Positions 16,992 to 25,425 of a stretch of DNA of 64,000 nt are shown here, one piece after another (within the stretch, counting starts at the first letter, position 1; the number at the start of each line of letters is the position of its first letter). The DNA comes from Gordonia spumicola. Lineage in GTDB: Bacteria > Actinomycetota > Actinomycetes > Mycobacteriales > Mycobacteriaceae. The notes beneath the pieces are model-generated. The model was not told the origin of the DNA. It ran no database searches and saw only the letters and a program-made list of their open reading frames with translations. The position numbers were made by a program, and so were the translations under genes. The stretch covers positions 930,001 through 994,000 of the forward strand of contig NZ_BJOV01000003.1 in the NCBI RefSeq assembly GCF_009932475.1, read 5' to 3'.

Positions 16992-18373
16992 GTCGCATTC
17001 CCCTTTCCAGAAGCTGTGCTGCTCGGTGTTCCAACGAAATAGGTGACCCCGTCGGGGCCTCGGAAGCGGCCCGTCGTCTCCGAGTACGGGACGGCCCGAT
17101 CCACCGCGGACTGCCGTCTGCGCTTCGACGACGGCGGCTCGCCCGCAGTCGTTCCCGGGCGTGCGAGCATCCCCGGCCAGGTGGACGGGAGACCGCCGGG
17201 GCAGTCCTCGACCAGGGCCGCGCGAACCGACAGGTCCTTCGCGCAGGGCACGTTCCGCGCGCCGCGGGCGACTTTCGGATTGGCCGCGAGCACGTCGCAG
17301 TACTGATCCGGGACGACGGGGACTTTCCGCATGTCGGACGGGTCGCGCCGCTGAGTACGTCCGTACCCTTCGGTGCACGGCGGCGGGTTCAGGGTGTTTC
17401 CGAGCTTCACGTCGAGCGGCGCCTGCGGGCTGTCCCCGAGCGCGTAGTCCTTCACCGAGTAGAGCGTCCCCGACGTGAACGCCGGGTACACGGTCAGGAT
17501 GTGGCGCAGGCCTGGGACGTTCACCCGGAGCACCTGCCCGACGGTCTGCAGATTCGCGAGCAGGGTCGGAAGCGTGGGCGTCAGGTCGTGCAGGGTGTTC
17601 GTCACCTCGTCGGCCGCGGCGGGCGCGTCCTCCAGCAGGGTGCGGATCTGACCGTCGCTCATAGCCAGCTGATCGGTGAACGACGCGAGGTTCGCCACCG
17701 ATGCCCGCAGGTCGGACGCGACCGCGTTGCCGGTCCGGAGCAGCGGTTGAGCGTCGGTGATCAGGGTGACCGTCTGGCCGAGGTCCACCTGTGCGAGCCG
17801 CAACAGCCGTTGTGACGAATCGATGAGCAGCGCCAACCGATCACCAGTCTGCCCGAATCCGTCGGACACCGCGTCGACCGTCGTCTGCACATTGTCCGGC
17901 GACAGCGCGGCGACGAGGTTCATGGTGCGGTCCAGGACGTCCTTGGTGGGCGTAGGCGACACGTTGCCGCGCGCCGGAAGCACGTCGCCGTCGACGAGGG
18001 AGGGACCGTCGCCCGATCGCGGCACCAGGTCGACGTACTGTTCGCCGACGGCCGACTGACTCTTGATCCGCGCCGAGCTGTCCACCGGGATGTGCCGATC
18101 CGAGTCGATTCGGAGCGTCACGCGAACCGGTGCGGCCGGGTTCGTCAGGTCGAGGTCGACGCTGTCCACTCGGCCGACGGTCACGCCGCGGTAGGTGACG
18201 AGCCCGCTCTCGTACGCACCGCCGGCGACGGTGAACTCGGCCACCACGCGGTACGTCCCGAGCCCCGTCACCCGGCCGACGCCGATGTAGGCGATGAAGC
18301 CGTAGACCACGCTGACCACGGTGAGGAGGGCGAACACGATCAGCTGCCCTTTGACGAGCTTGGTGAGTCTCAT
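16964..18373 (-). CDS. mceF: MCE family protein MceF
   Basis: 469 residues, sixth Mce subunit. An N-terminal transmembrane anchor (about 10-30) precedes the MCE domain (about 40-120: YRVVAEFTVAGGAYESGLVTY split as YRVVAEFTVAGG and AYESGLVTYRGVTVGRVDSV). A long helical region with repeated heptad-like segments follows, then a cysteine-containing C-terminal tail. MceA-F assemble a periplasm-spanning tunnel carrying lipids or sterols to the YrbE permease. The ATG at 18373 overlaps mceE by 4 bp. Confidence 0.92.
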   Translation of the reverse strand: MRLTKLVKGQLIVFALLTVVSVVYGFIAYIGVGRVTGLGTYRVVAEFTVAGGAYESGLVTYRGVTVGRVDSVDLDLTNPAAPVRVTLRIDSDRHIPVDSSARIKSQSAVGEQYVDLVPRSGDGPSLVDGDVLPARGNVSPTPTKDVLDRTMNLVAALSPDNVQTTVDAVSDGFGQTGDRLALLIDSSQRLLRLAQVDLGQTVTLITDAQPLLRTGNAVASDLRASVANLASFTDQLAMSDGQIRTLLEDAPAAADEVTNTLHDLTPTLPTLLANLQTVGQVLRVNVPGLRHILTVYPAFTSGTLYSVKDYALGDSPQAPLDVKLGNTLNPPPCTEGYGRTQRRDPSDMRKVPVVPDQYCDVLAANPKVARGARNVPCAKDLSVRAALVEDCPGGLPSTWPGMLARPGTTAGEPPSSKRRRQSAVDRAVPYSETTGRFRGPDGVTYFVGTPSSTASGKGNATWQSLLIKW

Positions 18374-19461
18374 CGTCGTCCCTTCGTCACGAGCGGAGCG
18401 CGGAGCGGATCTGCCGCCTGCCGGGAGAGCATCATCTTCTCGACGTCGATCTTCGGGAGACTGCCGATCACCTTGTCTCGGATGGCGCCGACCGACAGAT
18501 CGAGCGTCAAGAACAGATTCTGGAAGTCGCCGCGCATGCCCTTGTCGATCGTGGTGACCGGGAACGGCACCGTCAGTCCGACGAGGAGTGATCCGACGAG
18601 GTCGTCGCCGGACTGTTCCAGACCGGTGAGCGCGGGGCGAAGCTCCGCCACGATCGACGCGAGATCGTCGTGGCTCGCGGTCAACGCCGACGACACCTTC
18701 GCCCCGAACGCGCCGACCCTGTCGAGCATGGTGACGAGTTCGTCCTGCTGATCGGCGAGGATCGTCAGGGCCGGTTCGAGGCCGTCGATCCCCTTGGCGA
18801 TCGTCGAGTTCTGATCGGCCAGCGCCGCACTGAGACGTCCGAGCGAGTCGATGGCACGGCCGATGTCGCCGCGCTGCTCGTTCAGGCCGGCGACAAGAGT
18901 CTTCAGCCGTCCGATCGCCTGATTCGCCTGGTCGGTTCGGCCGCCGGTGGCGGTGTTGAGCTCGGCCATGATCGATCGGAGCTGTTCGAGCCCGCTGCCG
19001 TTGAGGATCAGCGACAGCGCGGCCAGCACCGACTCCGTCGACGGGTAGGCGGACGACGAGTTCACGTCGACGGTGTCGCCGGGGAGCAGATGCCCCGCGG
19101 CGGGCTTCTGCGGTCGCACGAATTCCAGGTACTGCGCGCCGAGGACGGAGGTCTGCGCCAGCTTCACGGTCGAGTTCGACGGGATCTCGACGCCTTCGGA
19201 GATCTCGACCTCCACCGACGCCACGCCCGCGGTGACCGCGATCGAACCGATCTGCCCGACAGTCACGTTGTCGTACTTGACCAGTGAGTTCGACACCAGA
19301 TTCTGGACGTCGGCCAGCTTCACCGTCAGCGAGTACGAGTCGCCCGAGATCGCGGCGCCCGGCAGGGGAAGCGAGTTGGCTCCGTCGAACCGGCATCCGG
19401 CGACCGTCGTCGCGAGAATCGCGAGCGCGACGCAGATCGCCGCGAACCGCGTGCGCTTCAT
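18370..19461 (-). CDS. mceE: MCE family lipoprotein MceE
   Basis: 363 residues. The N-terminus MKRTRFAAICVALAILATTVAGC is a lipoprotein signal (written here as MKRTRFAAICVALAI and LATTVAGC); the lipobox cysteine is residue 23. The MCE domain follows at about 40-120 (SLTVKLADVQNLV, YDNVTVGQIGSIAV), then a helical needle region. MceE is the lipid-anchored subunit in mycobacterial Mce complexes (often called LprK or LprN). It overlaps mceD and mceF by 4 bp on each side. Confidence 0.93.
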   Translation of the reverse strand: MKRTRFAAICVALAILATTVAGCRFDGANSLPLPGAAISGDSYSLTVKLADVQNLVSNSLVKYDNVTVGQIGSIAVTAGVASVEVEISEGVEIPSNSTVKLAQTSVLGAQYLEFVRPQKPAAGHLLPGDTVDVNSSSAYPSTESVLAALSLILNGSGLEQLRSIMAELNTATGGRTDQANQAIGRLKTLVAGLNEQRGDIGRAIDSLGRLSAALADQNSTIAKGIDGLEPALTILADQQDELVTMLDRVGAFGAKVSSALTASHDDLASIVAELRPALTGLEQSGDDLVGSLLVGLTVPFPVTTIDKGMRGDFQNLFLTLDLSVGAIRDKVIGSLPKIDVEKMMLSRQAADPLRAPLVTKGRR

Positions 19462-20576
19462 CGTCGGCCGCCCTTCTCCGGCGTCGCCCCGGCGGACCGC
19501 GCGAGTTCGGACGTGATCACGCGCGTGAGCGTGGTGTTCGCCTTCTGGCATTCCTTCTTCGGCGCGTCGACGGTCGTCAACAACGCGCAGATCAACGACA
19601 CCGGGTCCGGGAAGTCGGCGATCGCCAGGCCCGCGGTGAGCGAGTTCGAGTCCGGGTCGTAGATGTTGTAGAGGTTCGACAGCGCGGTCGGTGCGGTGTG
19701 CAGGATCTGCGCGAGGTCGTCCTCGCGGTCGACGAGAAGCCTGGTGATGCGTGTCAGGTCTTTGACGTCTCCGCTCAGAGCCGACCGGTTGCGCGCCAGG
19801 TAGTCGCGGAGATCGGGGACCATTCCGTTGAGCGCCGTGATCGCGGCGTCGAGCTGGGTGCGGTTGTCGTCGAGCAGCGCCGAGGCGTCGCTGAGCTGTG
19901 CGGAGAACGAGACGATCTGATCGTCGGACGCGCGGAGCGCGGTCACCACCTGCTGCAGATTCCGCACCGTCGCGAAGAGATCCGGGCTGCCCGCCGACAG
20001 CGTGCCCATCGCGTCCGAGACCGCGTCGACGGCTCGGCGCAGCGATTGCCCGTTGCCGCCGAGCGCTGCGGCCGAGGTGTCCACGAATCGACTCAGTGCA
20101 CCCTTGTCGTCGGCCGTCGTCGGCCCGAGCTGTGCGGCGAGGTCGGTCACCTGGGCCTTGATGTCGTCGAAGCCGACGGGCACGGCGGTCCGCTTCACAT
20201 CGACGACGGCGCCGTCGGCCAATGCCGGTCCGCCCGCGCGGACCGGGTTCACGAACTGGACGTACCGTCCGGATACGAGGGTCGGCGACACGATCGCGGC
20301 GCGCGCGGTCTCGGAGACGAACACCGAACTGTCGTACGACACCTCGACCGCCACGTCACCCGGCGACGGCTCCACCGATTCGACGGTGCCGATCGCCACG
20401 CCGCGCATCTTCACCGGATCGCCGGCGAACAGGCCCGCGGCGTCGGTGAAATGCACGGTCGCACGGGTCGTGTGCGTCCGCTCCCACGCCACGGACACCG
20501 CGAGAGCGACCATCGCCGTGACGACGATGCCGATCACGATCACCGTCGGTGCGCCGAGTCGTCTCACTGCCTTCAT
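19458..20576 (-). CDS. mceD: MCE family protein MceD
   Basis: 372 residues. One N-terminal transmembrane segment (about 9-30), an MCE domain at about 36-120 (ATVHFTDAAGLFAGDPVKMRG split as ATVHFTDAAG and LFAGDPVKMRGVAIGTVESV), then a helical region with NxxL-type repeats. Two C-terminal cysteines (LICALL, KKECQK) may form a disulphide. Shorter than some MceD proteins, which have proline-rich tails. It overlaps mceC and mceE by 4 bp. Confidence 0.92.
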   Translation of the reverse strand: MKAVRRLGAPTVIVIGIVVTAMVALAVSVAWERTHTTRATVHFTDAAGLFAGDPVKMRGVAIGTVESVEPSPGDVAVEVSYDSSVFVSETARAAIVSPTLVSGRYVQFVNPVRAGGPALADGAVVDVKRTAVPVGFDDIKAQVTDLAAQLGPTTADDKGALSRFVDTSAAALGGNGQSLRRAVDAVSDAMGTLSAGSPDLFATVRNLQQVVTALRASDDQIVSFSAQLSDASALLDDNRTQLDAAITALNGMVPDLRDYLARNRSALSGDVKDLTRITRLLVDREDDLAQILHTAPTALSNLYNIYDPDSNSLTAGLAIADFPDPVSLICALLTTVDAPKKECQKANTTLTRVITSELARSAGATPEKGGRR

Positions 20577-21562
20577 CGTCCGCCTCCCGGGCTGCCCGGC
20601 TGCTGCCCACGCAGGTTGGCCGGGGTGATGTTCTCGAGCAGGACCGCGAAGAACGGGCCGCTGCCCAGAACGTCGGTGAACTGCATGACGTACGGCTTCA
20701 TGCCGGTGATCGACTTGTCGAGGTTCGTGTAGTTGGCGTTGAGCGTCGCGGTGATGCGGCGCAGTTCGTCGAGCATCGGCGGGGTGGAGGTCCGGTTGTC
20801 GACGACCACGCGTTCGAGTTCGTTCGACATTCCCCGGAGGCTGACGAGCAGCCTCCGGATCACGCCGGCACGGTCGTTGAGAGCCTGGAAGAGCACGTCG
20901 CCGTCACCGATGAGGCGGGTGAGGTTGCCTTTGCGTTCGGCCAGGACGCCGGACAGCGAGCCCGTGTGCTGCAACAACGTGCGGATGCCCGAGTCCCGCG
21001 TGGACACCGTCCGCGCGGCGTCGGCGATGTCGTTCAACGAGCTCCCGAGGTCCGGCGGCAGGCCTTTCACCACCTTGTCGAGGCTCGTCACCGCGTCGAC
21101 GACCTGCTTCTTGTCGGTGTCGGCGACGGTGGACGTCAACTGATCGAGAGACTCCGTCAGATCGAATCCGGACGTGGTGCGCGCCAACGGGATCCGATCG
21201 CCCACCTCACCTGTTCCGGAGGTGATCAGCTCGACGTAGCGACGTCCGAGGGCCGTCTCGACCTTGATCGACGCGCGCGTCTGCGAGCCGAGTTCCCTCC
21301 ACCCGTCGGTGAGCCGCATCGACACGTCGACGTGGTCGTCTTCGAGCGAGATCGACGTGACCTTGCCCGCCTCCACCCCGGCGACGTGGACGGCGTCGCC
21401 GGAGTTCAAGCCGCTCGCGTCGGCGAACTCCGCGACGACCGTCGTGGTGCCGGGCCAGAAGGGAATGGCCCGATAGTTGAATGCGAGGGCGAGGATCACC
21501 AGGATCGCCACCGAGCCGATGAACCCGGCACGCAGCGCCCTGGTGGAGTCGTCGGGTCTCAT
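20573..21562 (-). CDS. mceC: MCE family protein MceC
   Basis: 329 residues. A hydrophobic anchor (about 11-28) is followed by the MCE domain (TTVVAEFADASGLNSGDAVHV split as TTVVAEFADASG and LNSGDAVHVAGVEAGKV) and a helical region ending in a short proline-glycine tail. I chose the ATG at 21562, whose first base overlaps the mceB stop; a GTG one codon earlier is an equal alternative. Third Mce subunit of the lipid-import tunnel. Confidence 0.92.
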   Translation of the reverse strand: MRPDDSTRALRAGFIGSVAILVILALAFNYRAIPFWPGTTTVVAEFADASGLNSGDAVHVAGVEAGKVTSISLEDDHVDVSMRLTDGWRELGSQTRASIKVETALGRRYVELITSGTGEVGDRIPLARTTSGFDLTESLDQLTSTVADTDKKQVVDAVTSLDKVVKGLPPDLGSSLNDIADAARTVSTRDSGIRTLLQHTGSLSGVLAERKGNLTRLIGDGDVLFQALNDRAGVIRRLLVSLRGMSNELERVVVDNRTSTPPMLDELRRITATLNANYTNLDKSITGMKPYVMQFTDVLGSGPFFAVLLENITPANLRGQQPGSPGGGR

Positions 21563-22599
21563 CACTTACACCTCTGTGCCGGGACTTGGATCATCGGAGT
21601 GTCTTGGTGTCCGCCGTCGAGCGTCGGATAGCGGATCGCCAGGCCGCACACGAAGAAGTTGACGAAGCTGCCGTATCCGGATGACCGTCCGAGCAGCCGG
21701 TACGCCTCGGGCAGTTTCGCGAGCAGCATGTTGATCGTCGACGTGTTGCGGTTCAGGTTGGCCGCGAGGCCGCGCAGGTGCGTGATGTCGGCGGTCAGGT
21801 CCGGGCGGACCTCACTCAGCAGTCCGTCGAGCTGAGTGGTCGCCGACTCGATGTCGCTCAATCCGTCGACGAGCGTCGTCCGGTCCTCGGCGAGCCCGGA
21901 CACCAGACGCTGCATCTGGACGATCATGGAGCCGAACGCGGCGCGCCGGTCGTCGACAGTCCCGAGCACAGTGTTCAGGTCGGTGACCATCGCCCCGATC
22001 GTCGCGTCGCGGTCGGCGACCGTCCTGCCCAGCTGTCCGACCTGCGTGACGAGTTCGCCGATGTCGTCGGTGCGCCCGTTCAGCACCGACACCAGCGCGG
22101 CCGACAACCTGTTCGTCTGGTCCGGGTCGACACCGACGAGCAGCGGTTTGAAACCGTTGACGAGGGCGTCCATGTCCAGCGCAGGCCGCGTCTTCGACAG
22201 CGGGATCACCGAATCCGCAGGGCGCGCGTCGGCGGTCTCCGCCACCGGCGTCATCAGCTCGACGTACCTGTCGCCGATGAGGTTCTTGTATTTGACGTTC
22301 GCGTTCGTCGCCATCGTGACGACCACCTCGGAGTCGACGTCCATCGACACCTCCGCGCCGAGGTCGTCGCCGGGCCCATCCGTGCGGACGACGCGGACGT
22401 CGGTCACCTTGCCGACCACGACACCTGCCACTTTGACGTCGTCCCCGGTCCGCAGGCCGGACGCCGATGTGAACTGCGCCCGGTACGAGGTCGTCGGGGT
22501 GAATCGCAGGTCGCCGACGACCACGAACAGCGCGGCGGTGATCAGCGCCGTCACCGCCAGGAACACGCCGAGCTTGATCGCCGGCCCCGTGACGTTCAT
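21562..22599 (-). CDS. mceB: MCE family protein MceB
   Basis: 345 residues. An N-terminal transmembrane helix (about 9-27), MCE domain (YRAQFTSASGLRTGDDVKVAG split as YRAQFTSASG and LRTGDDVKVAGVVVGKVTDV), a helical region, and a C-terminal cysteine pair (FFVCGLAIRYP and PAQRCK) as in other MceB proteins. The ATG at 22599 overlaps the mceA stop by 4 bp. Second Mce subunit in the operon. Confidence 0.92.
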   Translation of the reverse strand: MNVTGPAIKLGVFLAVTALITAALFVVVGDLRFTPTTSYRAQFTSASGLRTGDDVKVAGVVVGKVTDVRVVRTDGPGDDLGAEVSMDVDSEVVVTMATNANVKYKNLIGDRYVELMTPVAETADARPADSVIPLSKTRPALDMDALVNGFKPLLVGVDPDQTNRLSAALVSVLNGRTDDIGELVTQVGQLGRTVADRDATIGAMVTDLNTVLGTVDDRRAAFGSMIVQMQRLVSGLAEDRTTLVDGLSDIESATTQLDGLLSEVRPDLTADITHLRGLAANLNRNTSTINMLLAKLPEAYRLLGRSSGYGSFVNFFVCGLAIRYPTLDGGHQDTPMIQVPAQRCK

Positions 22600-23762
22600 C
22601 GGGTCATTCCGTAGATCAAGGAGGCGAACGGGTTTCCGATGATGTCCTCCGGGGTCTTCACATCGCGGTACGCGTGACTGCCGTCGTCGAAGTCGACGTG
22701 TCCGGGAGCCTTCGCGCCGGGCCCGCGCGGGTAGCCGTAGCAGCTGGGGCCGGACACTCCGGCGTTGTTCTTCGGTGCGTCGGTTCCGTTCCGGTAGGGC
22801 GGGTCGCCCATGATCAGCGTTCCGACGATGTCGAGGCCGGCCCTGGCGCCGCCGAACGCACGTTCCAGGTACTTGCGTCCGAGGTTCAGCCCGGACAGGA
22901 AGCACGGGAGGATCGGGCCGTAGTCACCGAGCACGCGGGTCGGCGACTCCAGCGCCTCCGCGGCTTTCACCAGCGGTCTCCCGGCGTCGGTCATGAACCT
23001 GTCCCCGGTGTTGCCGAATCGGGTGAAGCTCAGCAGGAACGACGTGAGCGCAGCCTGGTCGTCGACGACGGTCGTGGACGTGACCGTGAGGTTGCGGAGC
23101 GTCGTCATCAGATCGGGGCTGAGGTCGGCGAACGTGTCGAGGTTGTCGGCGCCGAGCTTCAGATCGCGCCGCAGAGTGGGAAGCGACTCGTTGAAGGTCG
23201 CCAGGTAGCGGTTCACGTCGTCGATGACCGAGCCGAGTGCACGTCCGCGGTCGACGATGCCCGTCTGCACGGCGGTCAGCGTCGAGTTGACACGCGCCGG
23301 GTCGATGCGGTCGAGGATGTTCACGAGAAGGTCGAAGGTGTCGAACACTTCGACGGGCGTCGTCGACGTGTCGATCACCGAACCGTCCTCGAGCCGCCCC
23401 GGAGACGGCGTCGCGGGCATCGCCAGGGCGACGTATTTGCGGCCGAACAGGGTGGTCGGCTCCATCTCGGCGCGGACGTTGGACGGCAGGTCGCCGAGGG
23501 TGTCGGCGTCGATCTCCATCCGGATGCGGGCGTGGTCACCGGAGACGTCGACGTCGGACACACGTCCGATGACAACGCCGGACAGCTTCACGTCCGACCC
23601 GGGGACGAGCAGGAGCCCCGCGCGTGGAGCGTCGAGGTAGACGGTCTCGGTGTCCAGGAATCGTCCGCGGTACGACATGAGCGCGAGGACGACGATGACC
23701 GCGACGACCGCCATCGCGGTGAACGCGTACACGAGGTGACGGGCCCGTGAATGCTCGATCAT
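22596..23762 (-). CDS. mceA: MCE family protein MceA
   Basis: 388 residues. A transmembrane anchor (about 12-30), MCE domain (VYLDAPRAGLLLVPGSDVKLSG split as VYLDAPRAGLLLV and PGSDVKLSGVVIGRVSDVDV), then a long helical region. The C-terminal part contains LPCFLSGLN and SCYGYPRGPG, the cysteines conserved in MceA proteins. First Mce subunit; it overlaps yrbEB by 4 bp. In mycobacteria MceA is important for substrate specificity, so comparison with Mce4A and Mce1A should show whether this importer is sterol- or fatty-acid-type. Confidence 0.92.
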   Translation of the reverse strand: MIEHSRARHLVYAFTAMAVVAVIVVLALMSYRGRFLDTETVYLDAPRAGLLLVPGSDVKLSGVVIGRVSDVDVSGDHARIRMEIDADTLGDLPSNVRAEMEPTTLFGRKYVALAMPATPSPGRLEDGSVIDTSTTPVEVFDTFDLLVNILDRIDPARVNSTLTAVQTGIVDRGRALGSVIDDVNRYLATFNESLPTLRRDLKLGADNLDTFADLSPDLMTTLRNLTVTSTTVVDDQAALTSFLLSFTRFGNTGDRFMTDAGRPLVKAAEALESPTRVLGDYGPILPCFLSGLNLGRKYLERAFGGARAGLDIVGTLIMGDPPYRNGTDAPKNNAGVSGPSCYGYPRGPGAKAPGHVDFDDGSHAYRDVKTPEDIIGNPFASLIYGMTR

Positions 23763-24625
23763 CCGGACACCCGCACCGTCGAGTGGACGCCGCCGTACAG
23801 CGCGATGCCGACGACGAAGTCGACGACCATGATGATGATCAGCGAGGTCCGCACCGCGTGGCCGACGGCGACACCGACGCCGGCCGGGCCGCCCTTCGCG
23901 TTGTATCCGTAGTAGCAGTGGACCGCCATCACGGCGACCGCCATGACGATCACCTTGAGCAGCGAGATCGCGACGTCGGTCGGCTGCAGGAACAGCTGGA
24001 AGTAGTGGTCGTAGGTGCCGGGTGACTGGTCGGAGAGGAACACGCTGACGAACTTCGTCGCCGCGTAGCCGGTGAACAGGGCGATCGCGTACAGCGGGAT
24101 GATCGCGACGAGCCCCGCCGCGATGCGCGTGGACACCAGGTACGGCAGCGACTGGACCGACATCACCTCGAGTGCGTCGATCTCTTCGCTGACTCGCATC
24201 GCACCGAGTTGAGCGGTGAAGCCCGATCCGACGGTCGCGGTGAGCGCGACGCCCGCGATCACCGGGATCGCCTCTCGGGTGTTGAAGAACGCCGAGATGA
24301 AACCCGACATCGCCTCGACGCCGACACGTCCGAGGGAGCTCGAACCCTGCTGCCCCACTTCGTACCCGGCGGCGGCGGTGAGGAATCCGATGATGACGAC
24401 GGTGCCGCCGATCACCGCGAGCGCACCCGCGCCCAGGGACACCTCGGCGAGAAGCCGTACGGTCTCGCGCCGGTAGTGAGTGAACGCTCGCGGGACCGCG
24501 CGCAGTGACGCTCCGTAGAACGCGAGCTGGCGTCCGAGACCGTCGGCCGGGGCGAGGACGCGTCCGAGGTCGGGCCGTTCGAAACGTGCACGCGACGGCT
24601 CCTGGCTGGTTGGCGTGCTTGTCAT
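23759..24625 (-). CDS. yrbEB: Mce permease YrbEB (MlaE-family ABC transporter permease)
   Basis: 288 residues, integral membrane protein with about five or six hydrophobic segments. The MlaE-family signature is present: FTAQLGAMRVSEEIDALEVM (residues about 140-160), which contacts the shared ATPase (MceG, not encoded here). It begins 26 bp after yrbEA and overlaps mceA by 4 bp. With YrbEA it forms the inner-membrane channel of the importer. Confidence 0.93.
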   Translation of the reverse strand: MTSTPTSQEPSRARFERPDLGRVLAPADGLGRQLAFYGASLRAVPRAFTHYRRETVRLLAEVSLGAGALAVIGGTVVIIGFLTAAAGYEVGQQGSSSLGRVGVEAMSGFISAFFNTREAIPVIAGVALTATVGSGFTAQLGAMRVSEEIDALEVMSVQSLPYLVSTRIAAGLVAIIPLYAIALFTGYAATKFVSVFLSDQSPGTYDHYFQLFLQPTDVAISLLKVIVMAVAVMAVHCYYGYNAKGGPAGVGVAVGHAVRTSLIIIMVVDFVVGIALYGGVHSTVRVSG

Positions 24626-24651
24626 GAGTTCCTCCGATTCACCGGTGCCGC

Positions 24652-25425
24652 CTAATGCAGGGAGAGGGTCGTGATCACTGCGTTCGCGAGGAACAGCAGC
24701 ACGAAGCTGAAGACGACCGTCTGGTTGACGGCGTCACCGACGCCCTTCGGTCCGCCACCGGCCTTGAAGCCGAGATGACACGCGACGACGGCCGCGAGCA
24801 GGCCGAAGATCCCGGCCTTCAGTTCACTGATGAGCAGGTCGGACGTCCCGGTGAGAATCGGGATCGCGGTGATGTACTGACCGGGTGTCGCCCCTTGCAG
24901 GAACACGCCGTACAGGTAGCCGCCGGTCAATCCGATCGCGGTGACCAGGCCGTTGAGGAACACCGCCACCACACACGAGGCGATCACCCGCGGTACCGCG
25001 AGACGCTGGATCGGGTCGATGCCGAGCACGCGCATGGCGTCGATCTCCTCGCGGATGGTCCGCGAGCCGAGATCGGCGCAGATGGCTGTGGCTCCAGCGC
25101 CCGCGACGACGAGCACCGTGACGATGGGACCGATCTCCCGGATCACCGCGACGCCCGCGCCCGCTCCACTGAGATCGATGGCGCCGATCTCGTTGAGCAG
25201 GACGTTGATCTGGAAGACGACCATGACGCAGAACGGGATCGACATGAGCATCGTCGGGACGATCGACACGCTGGCGATGAACCACGCCTGCGACACCAGT
25301 TCACGCCACTGGAACGGGCGTCTCGGCAGCGCTTTGAGGATCTCCCAGAAGGTCAGGAAGAACTCCCCGACGGTCACCACTCCGTTGCGGGCCCGACCGA
25401 GTGCGGGAGCGAACGCGGAGGTCAT
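24652..25425 (-). CDS. yrbEA: Mce permease YrbEA (MlaE-family ABC transporter permease)
   Basis: 257 residues with multiple transmembrane segments and the MlaE-family signature AICADLGSRTIREEIDAMRVLG (written as AICADLGSRTIR and EEIDAMRVLGIDP). The ATG at 25425 forms an ATGA overlap with the stop of the choD-like gene upstream, so its translation is coupled to a sterol oxidase homologue. This is unusual: the permease normally starts the operon. A GTG 12 bp earlier is a weaker alternative start. Confidence 0.93.
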   Translation of the reverse strand: MTSAFAPALGRARNGVVTVGEFFLTFWEILKALPRRPFQWRELVSQAWFIASVSIVPTMLMSIPFCVMVVFQINVLLNEIGAIDLSGAGAGVAVIREIGPIVTVLVVAGAGATAICADLGSRTIREEIDAMRVLGIDPIQRLAVPRVIASCVVAVFLNGLVTAIGLTGGYLYGVFLQGATPGQYITAIPILTGTSDLLISELKAGIFGLLAAVVACHLGFKAGGGPKGVGDAVNQTVVFSFVLLFLANAVITTLSLH